In this document: positions 26,380 through 35,125 of the stretch, one piece after another
Layout: each line of letters starts with the position of its first letter
Numbering within the stretch: position 1 is the stretch's first letter
Origin: Streptomyces roseoviridis
GTDB lineage: Bacteria; Actinomycetota; Actinomycetes; Streptomycetales; Streptomycetaceae
Length of the DNA stretch: 64,000 nt
Direction: 5' to 3'
NCBI RefSeq assembly: GCF_039535235.1
Contig: NZ_BAAAWU010000001.1
Span: 5,332,001-5,396,000 of the forward strand
Position numbers and translations under genes: made by a program
Notes under the pieces: generated by a model
Database searches by the model: none
Seen by the model: only the letters and a program-made list of their open reading frames with translations
Told to the model about the DNA's origin: nothing

Positions 26380-26673
26380 TCAATGGCGACGCAGCAGGCG
26401 CCCCGCCACGAAGTGGCCGACGACGAGGTAGACCACGGCGGCGAGGCCGTAGCCCGCGACGACCCGTGCCCATGCCTCGTCGAAGGTGAAGAGGTCGTGC
26501 GACCAGCCCGCCAGCCAACTGGCCACGCTGCGGACGAACTCGACCAGACCGTTGGCCCGGTTCGCGTCCAGCAGGTACATCAGGATCCACAGGCCGATGA
26601 TGGCCGCCATGACATCGGCGAGGACGACGATCACCCTCGCCGCTTGCGTGGTGTTACTCCGTCCGGAATTCAT
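26380..26673 (-). CDS. Small integral membrane protein
   Basis: 97 residues with two predicted helices: VIVVLADVMAAIIGLWILMYLLD (about 14-36) and VVAGYGLAAVVYLVVGHFVAGRLL (about 70-93), the second ending in RRH. Between them is a short amphipathic stretch with Trp residues (SWLAGWSHDLFTFDEAW). No family recognised. ATG 26673 (MNSGRSN). It is divergent from a lipoprotein gene 141 bp away. Confidence 0.7.
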   Translation of the reverse strand: MNSGRSNTTQAARVIVVLADVMAAIIGLWILMYLLDANRANGLVEFVRSVASWLAGWSHDLFTFDEAWARVVAGYGLAAVVYLVVGHFVAGRLLRRH

Positions 26674-26814
26674 ATCCCTCGGATTGCCGCGCTTCGCCGT
26701 CCGAAACCCGCCCGGAACGGGTCCGAGACCCGTTCGGAGGCGACCGGGTGGCGCGGCCCCGGGGCGGGGGCGAGGCTGACGCCACAGTCCCCGAGGCCCC
26801 AGGGAGGTCTCACC

Positions 26815-27381
26815 GTGCCCACCTCGCTCCGAGCGCGCCGCGCCGCCGTCGCCCTCTTCCTGTCCGGCGCGCTCCTCGCCACGACCGCGGCCTGCGGCGG
26901 CGACACCTCCCAGAGCATGACCACGGACACCCGGGCCACTCCGGCGGCGACGGCATCGGCGACCTTCGAGCAGCAGAGGCTGGCCAAGACCCGGTTCGTG
27001 GCCAACGCGGGCCTGGCGGCGGGCGCCACGTACCAGTGGATCGTCAAGCCGTACCGCGCGGGGAAGTTCAAGAAGGGCGCCGACGGCCGCACCGTCGCCC
27101 TGGTGAAGGCGGGCCTCGCGGGCGCCTTCACCTACAACCGGCTCAAGGCGGCCGTGAACAACGCCAAGGGCGACGCCCTGCTGTCGAAGGCGGTGGCCCC
27201 GCTGAGCGCGGGCATCGACTCCCTGAAGGACCTCGGCACCAAGCTCCGCAAGGGCGAGGCCACCGAGGGCGACATCGGCGCCTTCGAGAACGTCATCAAC
27301 GGCGTGAAGGACGCGGGGAAGAGCGCGGGCGCGGAGGTCGTCGACAAGGTCCCGAGCACGTCCCAGCTCAGCGGCGGCTGA
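26815..27381 (+). CDS. Lipoprotein of unknown function
   Basis: 188 residues. Signal SLRARRAAVALFLSGALLATTAAC with lipobox, a Thr/Ala/Ser-rich linker, then a helical domain: LAKTRFVANAGLAAGATYQWIVKPYRAGKFKKGADGRTVALVKAGLAGAFTYNRLKAAV, followed by SAGIDSLKDLGTKLRKGE. GTG 26815 has a very good AGGGAGGT ribosome site. I recognise it only as a conserved streptomycete exported type; function unknown. Confidence 0.85.
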   Translation: MPTSLRARRAAVALFLSGALLATTAACGGDTSQSMTTDTRATPAATASATFEQQRLAKTRFVANAGLAAGATYQWIVKPYRAGKFKKGADGRTVALVKAGLAGAFTYNRLKAAVNNAKGDALLSKAVAPLSAGIDSLKDLGTKLRKGEATEGDIGAFENVINGVKDAGKSAGAEVVDKVPSTSQLSGG

Positions 27382-27504
27382 GCGGCGGCTGAGCGGCGGT
27401 CCGGACCGCGTCGACCCGTCCTGGGGCCGACCCGGCCGTCCCGCGCCCCGGGGCACGCCGTGTCCCCGCCCGTCCCCGCCCGTCCCGGGTCCGCCCGGCC
27501 GACC

Positions 27505-28515
27505 TCAGCCGCCCAGCTCCGCGAGCACCCGCAGGGTCGCCGGGTCCGGGGACGTGACCAGGAGGTCCGTCACCGGGCCCTCGCGCCACCGCGCGAGCCG
27601 TTCGGCGATGCGCTGCCTCGGGCCGACCAGGGAGATCTCGTCGGCGAAGGCGTCCGGCACGGCGAGCACCGCCTCCTCGCGACGGCCCGCCGCGAACAGC
27701 TCCTGGATGTTCCGGGCCTGCGTCTCGTAGCCCATCCGGGCCATCAGGTCGGCGTGGAAGTTGCGGGTCGCGTGGCCCATGCCGCCGATGTAGAAGGCGA
27801 GCATGTGCTTCACCGGCAGCAGCCCGGCGGTGATGTCGGCGCAGACCTGTGCCCGCACCATCGGTGCCACCGTGAAGCCGTCCGGGAGCCGGTCCGGCAG
27901 GTCGTACGCCTCGGCCCACCGGGTGGGCGACCAGTAGAGCGGCAGCCAGCCGTCGGCGATGCGCAGCGTCTGGGCGACGTTCTTGGGGCCCTCGGCGCCC
28001 AGCAGCACGGGCAGGTCGGGCCGCAGGGGGTGGGTGATGGCCTTGAGCGGCTTGCCGAGGCCGGTGCCGTCGGGACCGTCGTACGGGTGGGGGTGGTAGC
28101 GCCCGTCGAGGGTGAGAGGGCCCTCGCGGCGCAGCACCTGCCGCACCACGTCCACGTACTCGCGGGTCGCGGTCAGCGGCGAGCGCGGAAACGGCCGCCC
28201 GTACCAGCCCTCGACGACCTGCGGCCCGGACAGCCCGAGTCCGAGCAGGACGCGGCCGCCGGAGAGGTGGTCGAGGGTGAGCGCGTGCATGGCGGTGGCG
28301 GCCGGGGTGCGGGCGGCCATCTGCGCGACGGCCGTGCCCAGCCGGACGCGGGAGGTGTGGGCGGCGATCCAGGTGAGCGCGGTGAAGGCGTCGGATCCCC
28401 AGGACTCGGCGGTCCACACGGAGTGGTAGCCGAGGCGTTCGGCCTCGCGGGCGAGTGCGAGGTGGGCGGGGGAGGGGCCGCGGCCCCAGTAGCCGAGGGC
28501 GAGTCCGAGTCGCAT
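27505..28515 (-). CDS. LLM-class F420-dependent oxidoreductase, Rv3520c-like
   Basis: 336-residue luciferase-like (TIM barrel) flavin/F420 enzyme. N-terminal GYWGRGPSPAHLALAREAERLGYHSVWTAESWGSDAFTALTWIAAHT, then RLGTAVAQMAARTPAATAMHALTLDHLSGGRVLLGLGLSGPQVVEGWYG and MVRAQVC fit the Rv3520c-type subfamily. In mycobacteria that gene lies in the KstR-controlled steroid cluster, and here the promoter has the same inverted repeat seen at other lipid genes (28549-28565). It probably reduces or oxidises a steroid or lipid intermediate; substrate not known. ATG 28515. Confidence 0.85.
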   Translation of the reverse strand: MRLGLALGYWGRGPSPAHLALAREAERLGYHSVWTAESWGSDAFTALTWIAAHTSRVRLGTAVAQMAARTPAATAMHALTLDHLSGGRVLLGLGLSGPQVVEGWYGRPFPRSPLTATREYVDVVRQVLRREGPLTLDGRYHPHPYDGPDGTGLGKPLKAITHPLRPDLPVLLGAEGPKNVAQTLRIADGWLPLYWSPTRWAEAYDLPDRLPDGFTVAPMVRAQVCADITAGLLPVKHMLAFYIGGMGHATRNFHADLMARMGYETQARNIQELFAAGRREEAVLAVPDAFADEISLVGPRQRIAERLARWREGPVTDLLVTSPDPATLRVLAELGG

Positions 28516-28548
28516 GCCGTCTCCCGCCTTCCCGGTCCGCCGACAATG

Positions 28549-28565
28549 CCTGACGATCCGTCAGG
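28549..28565 (-). promoter_or_regulatory. Perfect inverted repeat CCTGACG-N3-CGTCAGG
   Basis: Seven-base perfect arms centred 42 bp upstream of the oxidoreductase start. Strong member of the CTGAY-N5-RTCAG family in this window. No KstR-type site is nearby, so this repeat is read by something else. Confidence 0.65.
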
Positions 28566-28590
28566 TGCGTCCGGCGGGCACTGTACGGCA

Positions 28591-28629
28591 ACGGCCCCCC
28601 GCCCGGAAGGGATCCGGGCGGGGGGCCGT
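28591..28629 (-). terminator. 17-bp perfect-stem hairpin terminator
   Basis: 28591-28607 pairs perfectly with 28613-28629 around AGGGA. It sits 26 bp beyond the stop of the minus-strand gene at 28655 and separates it from the oxidoreductase promoter. Confidence 0.88.
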
Positions 28630-28654
28630 CGGTGCTGCGGAGTGCCGGGGCCGG

Positions 28655-29518
28655 TCAGCCCCGCTGGATGCCGGTGGTGTCCTGGAGGACGCCGCGGCGG
28701 CCGTCCTGCGTCTGCGCGACCAGGGCCTGGCCGCGCTGCTCGACCGCCAGGTACCAGGTGCCGGGGGCCAGTTCGGCGATCGGCGCCGCCGAGCCGTCCT
28801 CGCCGTACAGCGGGCGGGCCACCGGCACCGCGAACCAGAACGGCTGGAAGTCCGAGGCCGGCGCCTGGGCGGCCTGCGGCTGCGGCTGCGGCTGGGAGTC
28901 CTGCGGGGCGTGCGGCTGCGGCTGCGCGGCCTGCGGCTGCGCGCCGTAGGGCTGGCCGCCGAGCGACGGGTCGGGCTGGGCGCCGTACGGCTGCTGCTGG
29001 GCGCCGGGGTAGCCGTAACCACCGGGGACGCCCTGCTGGCCCGGGTGGCCGGGCTGCATGCCGTAGGGCTGCGGGGTCTGCGGCCGCGGGGCGCCGAGGA
29101 GCGGGCCCTGCAGGGCCGGGACCAGCGGGCCGGCGATCGCGGCGGCGGCCAGGATCAGGGCGGCGATGAGGCCGAGGATCAGGCCCGCGCCGGCGTTGCC
29201 GGACTCGAAGACCCACATCAGCAGGGTCCAGGCGGAGGCGACGGTGAACGCCGTGCCCACCTGGCCCAGCTCCAGGCCGGCCACCTTGCGCTGCTGCGGC
29301 AGGGCGCGCGAGAGGACCACGAGGGCGGCTCCGGCGATGCCCAGGAAGAAGGAGCCCCAGCCGAGCGGAGACGCCTCCCACGAGTTGGGGGATTCGTACG
29401 AGTCGCAGAGGTTGCCCGGGGCGTCACAGCCGGAGATGCCGAGGAACGAGGCGATGAACAGCACCACCGCTGCACCGATCAGCACGCCATCGCCTCGGGT
29501 GAGGGAGCGGATATTCAC
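28655..29518 (-). CDS. Membrane protein with Gln/Pro/Gly-rich middle (DUF5336-like)
   Basis: 287 residues. Four membrane segments in the first ~135 residues (GVLIGAAVVLFIASFLG, SFFLGIAGAALVVLSR, VGTAFTVASAWTLLMWVF, LILGLIAALILAAAAIAG), with CDAPGNLCDSY in the first loop. Then a Gln/Pro/Gly/Tyr-rich stretch with repeated QPYGAQP and QPQP units, and a small C-terminal beta domain (TWYLAVEQRGQALVAQTQDGRRGVLQD). GTG 29518 with AAGGA upstream. The general form matches actinobacterial DUF5336-type proteins; function unknown. Confidence 0.78.
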   Translation of the reverse strand: MNIRSLTRGDGVLIGAAVVLFIASFLGISGCDAPGNLCDSYESPNSWEASPLGWGSFFLGIAGAALVVLSRALPQQRKVAGLELGQVGTAFTVASAWTLLMWVFESGNAGAGLILGLIAALILAAAAIAGPLVPALQGPLLGAPRPQTPQPYGMQPGHPGQQGVPGGYGYPGAQQQPYGAQPDPSLGGQPYGAQPQAAQPQPHAPQDSQPQPQPQAAQAPASDFQPFWFAVPVARPLYGEDGSAAPIAELAPGTWYLAVEQRGQALVAQTQDGRRGVLQDTTGIQRG

Positions 29519-29621
29519 GTAAGGAGTCCTTCGTCGGGTCGTCTCGTCGGGGTGGCGCGAAGCACGGGGGCGGCCCCATCGTACGGAGGGAATCTATCGT
29601 TCGCCCGAACGCTCCTCGGTC

Positions 29622-30461
29622 CTACCCCTCCAGGTAGGTGCCGATGCCGTCCGCGATTCCCTGTGCCGCCCTCTGGCGCCACGCGGGGTCGGTCAGGAGC
29701 GCGGCGTCCTTCGGGTCACGCATATTGCCGCATTCGAGGAAGACCTTGGGCACGGTTGAGAGGTTGAGTCCCCCGAGATCGTCGCGGACGTCCAATCCCG
29801 TACCGGAGCCGAGGTAGTTGGCGGGCCGGGCACCGGTCGCGCGGGCGAACGCGGCGGCCAGTTTCTCGCCGAGGGTACGGGACGGGCCGACGATCTTCGC
29901 GGTGTCGGCGCCGCCGCCGCTCACCCGCGCGGGCAGGATCACGTGGAATCCCCGGTTCCCGACCGCCGAGCCGTCCGCGTGGACGGACACGACGGCGTCG
30001 GCCCGGGCGCTGTTGCCGATCCGGGCGCGCTCGTCGATGCAGGGCCCGTAGGGGCGTTCGGCGTCGTGGACGAGGACCACCTTGGCGCCCTGCTTCGTCA
30101 GGAGGTCGCGGAGGCGGTGCGAGACGTCGAGGGTGAAGGCGGCCTCGGTGTACCCGGCGTCCGTGGAGGTGCCGGTGGTGTCGCACTCCTTGCGGTTCGT
30201 CCCGATGTCGACCTTCTTGTTGATTTCCTCCGTGTGGCGGAAATTGCCCGGGTTGTGGCCGGGGTCGACGACGATCGTCCGCCCGGCGAGCGGGAGCGCG
30301 GGCCGTGCGGCACCCGAGGTCGAGGCGGTGGCGGTCGCGGCGGTGTGCTTCGCGTCGCCGCTACGGGACCCCTGGGGGGCCTCCGCCGCGCAGGCGGTCA
30401 GGGCCAGCGGCAGTGCGAGCGGCAGGGCGAGGGCGAGGAGCTTCCGGTGGTCGTACGGCAC
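29622..30461 (-). CDS. N-acetylmuramoyl-L-alanine amidase (Amidase_3), lipoprotein
   Basis: 279 residues. Signal LLALALPLALPLALTAC with lipobox, so it is tethered outside the membrane. The zinc amidase domain has all ligands: His in VDPGHNPG (about 69), Glu in YTEAAF (about 104), His in SVHAD (about 157), and the catalytic Glu in FLECGNMRD (about 243). It cuts the amide between MurNAc and the stem peptide. An extra region HTEEINKKVDIGTNRKECDTTG follows the first motif, typical for the actinobacterial form. GTG 30461. Confidence 0.92.
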   Translation of the reverse strand: MPYDHRKLLALALPLALPLALTACAAEAPQGSRSGDAKHTAATATASTSGAARPALPLAGRTIVVDPGHNPGNFRHTEEINKKVDIGTNRKECDTTGTSTDAGYTEAAFTLDVSHRLRDLLTKQGAKVVLVHDAERPYGPCIDERARIGNSARADAVVSVHADGSAVGNRGFHVILPARVSGGGADTAKIVGPSRTLGEKLAAAFARATGARPANYLGSGTGLDVRDDLGGLNLSTVPKVFLECGNMRDPKDAALLTDPAWRQRAAQGIADGIGTYLEG

Positions 30462-30572
30462 CCCGCGACTTTAGGCGGTCCGGCCACGGAATGCCCGCAG
30501 CGGGCGGCGTGTGTGAGAACTCGGTGAAGGGTAAGGAGGGAGCACCATCACGATGACCACAGAGGGGGACCT

Positions 30573-32420
30573 GTGGCGGGGGAAGAACCGAACGACGCGC
30601 GCCCGGAACCGGCGCCGTGGGAATGGACCGGACGCGCGGCGGGCCAGGAGGGGACCGGGGGGACCGGGGCTTCCGACGGATCCGGAGCTTCCGACGGATC
30701 CGGTGAATCCGGCGGGTCCGGGGGGTCCGGCGTCCCCGTGGGCCTGCCACCGGCTCCGCCTCCACCGGCGGCGCTCCCTCGGCCACCGGCCGTGGCACCG
30801 CCTCCGCCACCGGCCCCGCCGCCGCATCCGCCGCTGTACGACACGGGCCCGCCGCCCGGGCCGGGGTACCAGGCCGGGCCGCCCCCCGGGCCGGTGTACG
30901 GCACGGCCCCGGCGCCCGCGCCCCCGGCCCCGCCCCAGCCCTGGCCGAACGCCGTGGCCGCCGGCCTCCTCGACCTCTCCGGCCTGGGCCTCGGCCATGT
31001 GCTGCTCCGGCAGTGGATCGGAGCCGTCGTCTGCTGGGCGGCCACCGTCGCCCTGCTCCTGACCGCCCTGCCCGCCGAACCCGAGGGCGTCCCGACCGGC
31101 GTCCTCGTCGCCTACGGTGCCTTCCTGCTCCTCGCGTGCGCGGACGCCGCCCGGCGCGCGCGGCGCGTGCCGCTGCCCTCCTGGGCCTCCGCGCGCCGCG
31201 CCCTCGTCGTCCCCGTCGCCCTGGTCCTGCTCGCGGTGCCGGTGGGCGGCGCCTTCGCGTACGGCGCGGCCCGCGACGAGGCGAAGGAGCAGCGGCTCCT
31301 CGACCTCCTCGCCTCCGCCGACCGGCTCGTGAAGGAGTCCCAGGGCCAGAGCTTCACCAGCGTCGAGTCGACCTACCGCACCGCCCTCACCGCCTACCAG
31401 CAGCTCGGCACCGAGCACGCCGGCTCCCGCGCCGGAAAGCTCGTCCCCGACCGCCTGCGGGCCTACTACAAGGCGGTCTCCGCCCCGTACGAGAAGAAGG
31501 ATCACTGCCAGGCCGTCCCCGCCCTCACGCATCTGCGCGCCCTGCCGGACACCGTCGACCGCGCCCTGCTCGGCGACCTCGTCGGCAAGGCCGACGAGCC
31601 GCTGGCCGAGTCGTGGTTCGAGTGCGGCACCCGGACGGCCGGCTCGGCGGGCCAGGAGGCCACGGCGGGCGAGCACCTCAACGCCCTGCTCGACACCTTC
31701 CCGCAGTCGCCGTACGCGCAGAAGATCGAACCGACCCTCCGCGAGACCCTGCGCACCCACGACCGGTCGACCGGCGCCGCGCCCTGCGACACCGCGACCG
31801 AGCTCCGCCGCTTCGACACCACCGTCGACCTGCTGCCGAGCGCCACCTTCGGAAAGCTCGCGAAGGACACCGAGCGGGCCATCCAGCGCGGCGACTTCGC
31901 CTGCGGACTCGACCACTTCAAGAAAAAGGAGTTCACCGAAGCGGTCTCGGCGATGAACGACTACGTCAAGGCGTACCCGTCCAGCCCGCAGACCCCCCAG
32001 GCCCGGAACGTCGCCATCGCCGCCGAGATCGCCGCGGAGTCCCCCGCCGCCGGCGCCCGGGTGCCCTCCGCCGCCACCTCCGACGGCTCCGGCCAGGTCA
32101 TGGTCGTCAGCAACGACGGCCCCGGCGAGGTCGAACTCCTCTACACCGGACCGGTGACCGGCCGGATCACCCTGCCCGCCTGCGCCGGCTGCAAGACCTA
32201 TCCGGCCGTCCTGCCGGTCGGCGGCAAGAACAAACCCTGCTCCGGCCCGTCGTCCACGTACCCGAAGCGGACCCTGACGCTGCCCCCCGGCACCTACCAC
32301 TTCCTCCAGAAGCGGGACGGCACGGGCACGTCGTCCGCCGTCCGCAAGGCCAGCAAGGACACGATCGAGTCGGGCTACAGCTACACCAACTGCCTGTACG
32401 TCACCACGCTGTTCCAGTGA
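30573..32420 (+). CDS. Membrane protein with disordered N-terminus and TPR-like extracytoplasmic region
   Basis: 615 residues. The first ~125 residues are Gly/Ser repeats followed by Pro-rich PPPGPGY-type repeats. Three hydrophobic segments (AVVCWAATVALLLTALP, VLVAYGAFLLLACADA, ALVVPVALVLLAVPVGGAFAYGA) precede an alpha-helical region with TPR-like content (STYRTALTAYQQLGTEH, CQAVPALTHLRALPDTV, FKKKEFTEAVSAMNDYVKAYPSSPQTPQAR) and a Cys-containing beta C-terminus (ITLPACAGCKTYP, LTLPPGTYHFLQK). GTG 30573 after AGAGGGGG. No function recognised. The C-terminal beta part may sense or bind a surface ligand. Followed at once by the pentapeptide-like membrane protein. Confidence 0.75.
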   Translation: MAGEEPNDARPEPAPWEWTGRAAGQEGTGGTGASDGSGASDGSGESGGSGGSGVPVGLPPAPPPPAALPRPPAVAPPPPPAPPPHPPLYDTGPPPGPGYQAGPPPGPVYGTAPAPAPPAPPQPWPNAVAAGLLDLSGLGLGHVLLRQWIGAVVCWAATVALLLTALPAEPEGVPTGVLVAYGAFLLLACADAARRARRVPLPSWASARRALVVPVALVLLAVPVGGAFAYGAARDEAKEQRLLDLLASADRLVKESQGQSFTSVESTYRTALTAYQQLGTEHAGSRAGKLVPDRLRAYYKAVSAPYEKKDHCQAVPALTHLRALPDTVDRALLGDLVGKADEPLAESWFECGTRTAGSAGQEATAGEHLNALLDTFPQSPYAQKIEPTLRETLRTHDRSTGAAPCDTATELRRFDTTVDLLPSATFGKLAKDTERAIQRGDFACGLDHFKKKEFTEAVSAMNDYVKAYPSSPQTPQARNVAIAAEIAAESPAAGARVPSAATSDGSGQVMVVSNDGPGEVELLYTGPVTGRITLPACAGCKTYPAVLPVGGKNKPCSGPSSTYPKRTLTLPPGTYHFLQKRDGTGTSSAVRKASKDTIESGYSYTNCLYVTTLFQ

Positions 32421-32479
32421 CACGGCAAGCGGAAAGGGGAGTTGACAGGTCCGCGGCGGTCCCGCCAGAGTCCCGGCAG

Positions 32480-33973
32480 GTGGACACGAACGATCTTTCA
32501 CCCGCCGAGCTGAGGGTCTGGCACGCCTTCCCCAAGGGCGCCGCCGTCGACTTCCGCACCACCGAGGACGAGGACGCCGCGGACGGCGCCGACTGGGGCC
32601 CCGAGCGGACCGTCCGCGCCGAGGTGCTGCGGGCGCTCCTCCTCAACGGCCCGCTGGAGGACGGCGAGATAGCCGCCCTCCGGCTGTCCGGCGCCCGCAT
32701 CAGCGGCGCGCTCGACCTGTCGTACGGAGTCGTCGACCACGCCCTGCGGCTCAGCGACTGCCACTTCGAGCAGGCCCCCGTGCTGTACGCCGCCCGGCTC
32801 CGCACGCTCAAACTCGACGGTTCCGTCCTGCCGGGCCTGGCCGCCGCCACCGTGCAGGTCGAAGGCATGGTGTACCTGAGCGGCTGCCGCTTCCACGGCC
32901 TGGTGCGGCTCGGCGGCGCACGGATCGACGGCGCGCTGTTCCTGGACGGCTGCCGGATCACCCCGGACCCGGAGGACACGGAGAAGTGGCCCGCCCTCCG
33001 CCTCGGCCACGCCACCATCGGCGACAACCTGTGGGCGCCCGGACTGCGCGTCGACGGCGAAGTGCGGCTCAGCGGCGCCTCCGTCGCCGGAGCGGTCACC
33101 CTCGACCACGCACGGCTCAGCCACCCCGGCGACGTCGCCCTCGACGCCCAGACCCTCACCGTGGGCACCGACGTCCACATGCGGTACGCGCACGTCGAGG
33201 GATGGATCGGACTGCGGGGCGCCCGCGTCCCCGGGCGGCTCGACCTCTCGTACGCCGAGCTGTCCCACACCGGCGACATGGCGCTGCGCGCCTCCAGCGC
33301 CGTCATCGGCGAACTCTGGCTCCGCAAGAGCCCGCCCATGGAGGGCGCCCTCAACCTGCGCCGGGCCCAGATCGACGTCCTGTTCCTCGAACCGGACGTC
33401 CTGCCGGACGAGGTGCTGCTCAACGGCCTCGTCTACACCACCCTCACCCCGCACGAGCCCGCCCAGCGCCGCCTGCCCATGCTGGACCGGGACGGCGACG
33501 GCTACCTCACTCACGGCTACGAGCAGCTGACCGCCGCCTACCTCCGCACCGGCGACGACGAGGCCGCCCGCGTCGTCCAGCTCGCCAAGCTCCGCCGCCA
33601 CCGCCGCACCCTGCCCTGGCCCGGCCGCCTCTGGGGCCACCTCCAGGAGGTCACCGTCGGCTACGGCTTCCGCCCCCTGCTCGCCTGCGTCTGGCTGCTG
33701 TCCCTGCTCGCCGTCGGCTCGGTCGTCTACGGCCTGCACCACCCGCGCCCGCTGAAGGCCGACGAGGCACCCGACTTCCACCCGGTGTTCTTCACCCTCG
33801 ACCTGCTGCTGCCGGTGATCTCCTTCGGCCAGGAGGGCGCCTTCGCCCCGGAGGGCTGGTACCAGACGCTCTCCTACGCCTTCGTCGTCGCCGGCTGGAT
33901 CCTCGCCACCACGGTCTTCGCGGGCGTCACCCGCAGCATCAGCCGCGGCGCAGGACCCGGAGGGAATCCGTGA
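32480..33973 (+). CDS. Beta-helix (pentapeptide-like) protein with two C-terminal membrane helices
   Basis: About 497 residues from GTG 32480 (MDTNDLSPAELRVW); GTG 32417, overlapping the previous stop, would add 21. Residues ~60-310 carry regularly spaced A/D-L-x-L/G repeats: LRLSGARISGALDLSYG, HALRLSDCHFEQAPVLYAARL, VYLSGCRFHGLVRLGGARIDGALFLDGCRI, the ladder of a right-handed beta-helix. A linker rich in Arg leads to two helices (LLACVWLLSLLAVGSVVYGL and FVVAGWILATTVFAGVT) separated by FHPVFFTLDLLLPVISFGQE, a re-entrant-looking segment. A soluble sensor joined to a two-helix pore-like module is a reasonable picture, unproven. Confidence 0.75.
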   Translation: MDTNDLSPAELRVWHAFPKGAAVDFRTTEDEDAADGADWGPERTVRAEVLRALLLNGPLEDGEIAALRLSGARISGALDLSYGVVDHALRLSDCHFEQAPVLYAARLRTLKLDGSVLPGLAAATVQVEGMVYLSGCRFHGLVRLGGARIDGALFLDGCRITPDPEDTEKWPALRLGHATIGDNLWAPGLRVDGEVRLSGASVAGAVTLDHARLSHPGDVALDAQTLTVGTDVHMRYAHVEGWIGLRGARVPGRLDLSYAELSHTGDMALRASSAVIGELWLRKSPPMEGALNLRRAQIDVLFLEPDVLPDEVLLNGLVYTTLTPHEPAQRRLPMLDRDGDGYLTHGYEQLTAAYLRTGDDEAARVVQLAKLRRHRRTLPWPGRLWGHLQEVTVGYGFRPLLACVWLLSLLAVGSVVYGLHHPRPLKADEAPDFHPVFFTLDLLLPVISFGQEGAFAPEGWYQTLSYAFVVAGWILATTVFAGVTRSISRGAGPGGNP

Positions 33974-34586
33974 CCGAGACCTCCTGGAAGTCGCCGGACT
34001 CCAGCGCCCGCAGATAGATGCGGTACGGGGCCTGGCCGCCGTCCTCCGGGTTCGGGAACACGTCGTGGATGACCAGCAGGCCCCCCGGCGCCACCTTGGG
34101 GGCCCAGCCCTCGTAGTCGGCCGTCGCGTGCTCGTCGGTGTGCCCGCCGTCGATGAACACGAAGCCCAGCGGGCCGGTCCAGACGCGGGCCACCTGCGGC
34201 GAGCGGCCGACCACCGCGATCACGTGGTCCTCGAGGCCCGCCTTCCGCAGCGTGCGGCGGAAGGTCGGCAGCGTGTCCATGAGCCCGACCTCCGGGTCGA
34301 CCACGGTCGGGTCGTGGTACTCCCACCCAGGCTGCTGCTCCTCGCTGCCCCGGTGGTGGTCGACGGTCACCGCGACCGTCCCCGCCCGCCGGGCCACGTC
34401 CGCCAGCAGGATCGTCGAGCGCCCGCAGTACGTGCCGACCTCCAGGAGCGGCAGCCCGAGCTTCGCGGCCTCGGCCGCCGCCTCGTACAGCGCGAGCCCC
34501 TCCTTGACCGGCATGAAGCCCTTCGCGGCCTCGAAGGCGGCGAGGATCTCGGGGCTGGGCTCGGTGAGGACGTCGGCGGCGGCCAT
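33939..34586 (-). CDS. Class I SAM-dependent methyltransferase (Methyltransf_24)
   Basis: 215 residues. Motif I LPLLEVGTYCGRSTILLADVA (about 46-66), VTVDHHRGSEEQQPGWEYHDP, and VWTGPLGFVFIDGGHTDEHATADYEGWAPKVAPGGLLVIHDVF. The FIDGGHxx motif is typical of this small-substrate group. ATG 34586. Its 3' end overlaps the convergent beta-helix gene by 35 bp, so there is no terminator between them. Substrate unknown. Confidence 0.87.
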   Translation of the reverse strand: MAAADVLTEPSPEILAAFEAAKGFMPVKEGLALYEAAAEAAKLGLPLLEVGTYCGRSTILLADVARRAGTVAVTVDHHRGSEEQQPGWEYHDPTVVDPEVGLMDTLPTFRRTLRKAGLEDHVIAVVGRSPQVARVWTGPLGFVFIDGGHTDEHATADYEGWAPKVAPGGLLVIHDVFPNPEDGGQAPYRIYLRALESGDFQEVSVTDSLRVLRRG

Positions 34587-34632
34587 GGGGGCTCCTACTG
34601 GCGGGTACGCGGTTCTGGGCGCCCATCGTGCC

Positions 34633-35040
34633 CTATGCGTCGCACTCGAACCACACCGTCTTCCCGTCCGCCCCTTCCACCACCCCCCACCGGTCCGTCA
34701 CGGCCTCCACCAGCGTCAGCCCGCGCCCGCCCTCGGCGAACGGCTCGGCGGCCTTCGCGGCGAGCGTCACCCGCTCCCCGTCCGCCACCTCCACCCGCAG
34801 CCCGTGCGGCTCCCGCAGGATCAGCACCGTGCACCGCCGGCCGGGCACGTGCCGGACGACGTTCGCGACGAGCTCGGTGAGCGCGAGCGCGGAGGCGTCG
34901 TACAGAGGATCGAGCCCCCACCGCGTGAGGAACATGCGCAGGATGCGGCGCATGTGACCGGCAGAGTGCTCACTCACGGTGAAGCCCATGCGGTAGGTCG
35001 TGCCAAGTTCCGCAGGGTAGAGGTCTGTTGCCTGATTCAT
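34633..35040 (-). CDS. RsbW-like ATP-binding protein (anti-sigma/HATPase_c_2)
   Basis: 135 residues of the GHKL ATPase fold. N-box ALALTELVANVVRHVPG, G1 box RVEVADGE, and G2 region FAEGGRGLTLVEAVTDRWGV are present. Proteins of this size in Streptomyces are RsbW-like regulators, and a member of this family accompanies WhiJ/DUF397 pairs. ATG 35040 and the first ATG of the divergent regulator share bases, so the two promoters must overlap each other's coding start. Confidence 0.88.
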   Translation of the reverse strand: MNQATDLYPAELGTTYRMGFTVSEHSAGHMRRILRMFLTRWGLDPLYDASALALTELVANVVRHVPGRRCTVLILREPHGLRVEVADGERVTLAAKAAEPFAEGGRGLTLVEAVTDRWGVVEGADGKTVWFECDA

Positions 35041-35125
35041 GCCTCCAGATTGGAGCGCTCCCGTTACGCTCGGCTACCAGGTGGAACCAACGCGTGAAAG
35101 CGTGACCTTGGGGGTGAACCTCGCC

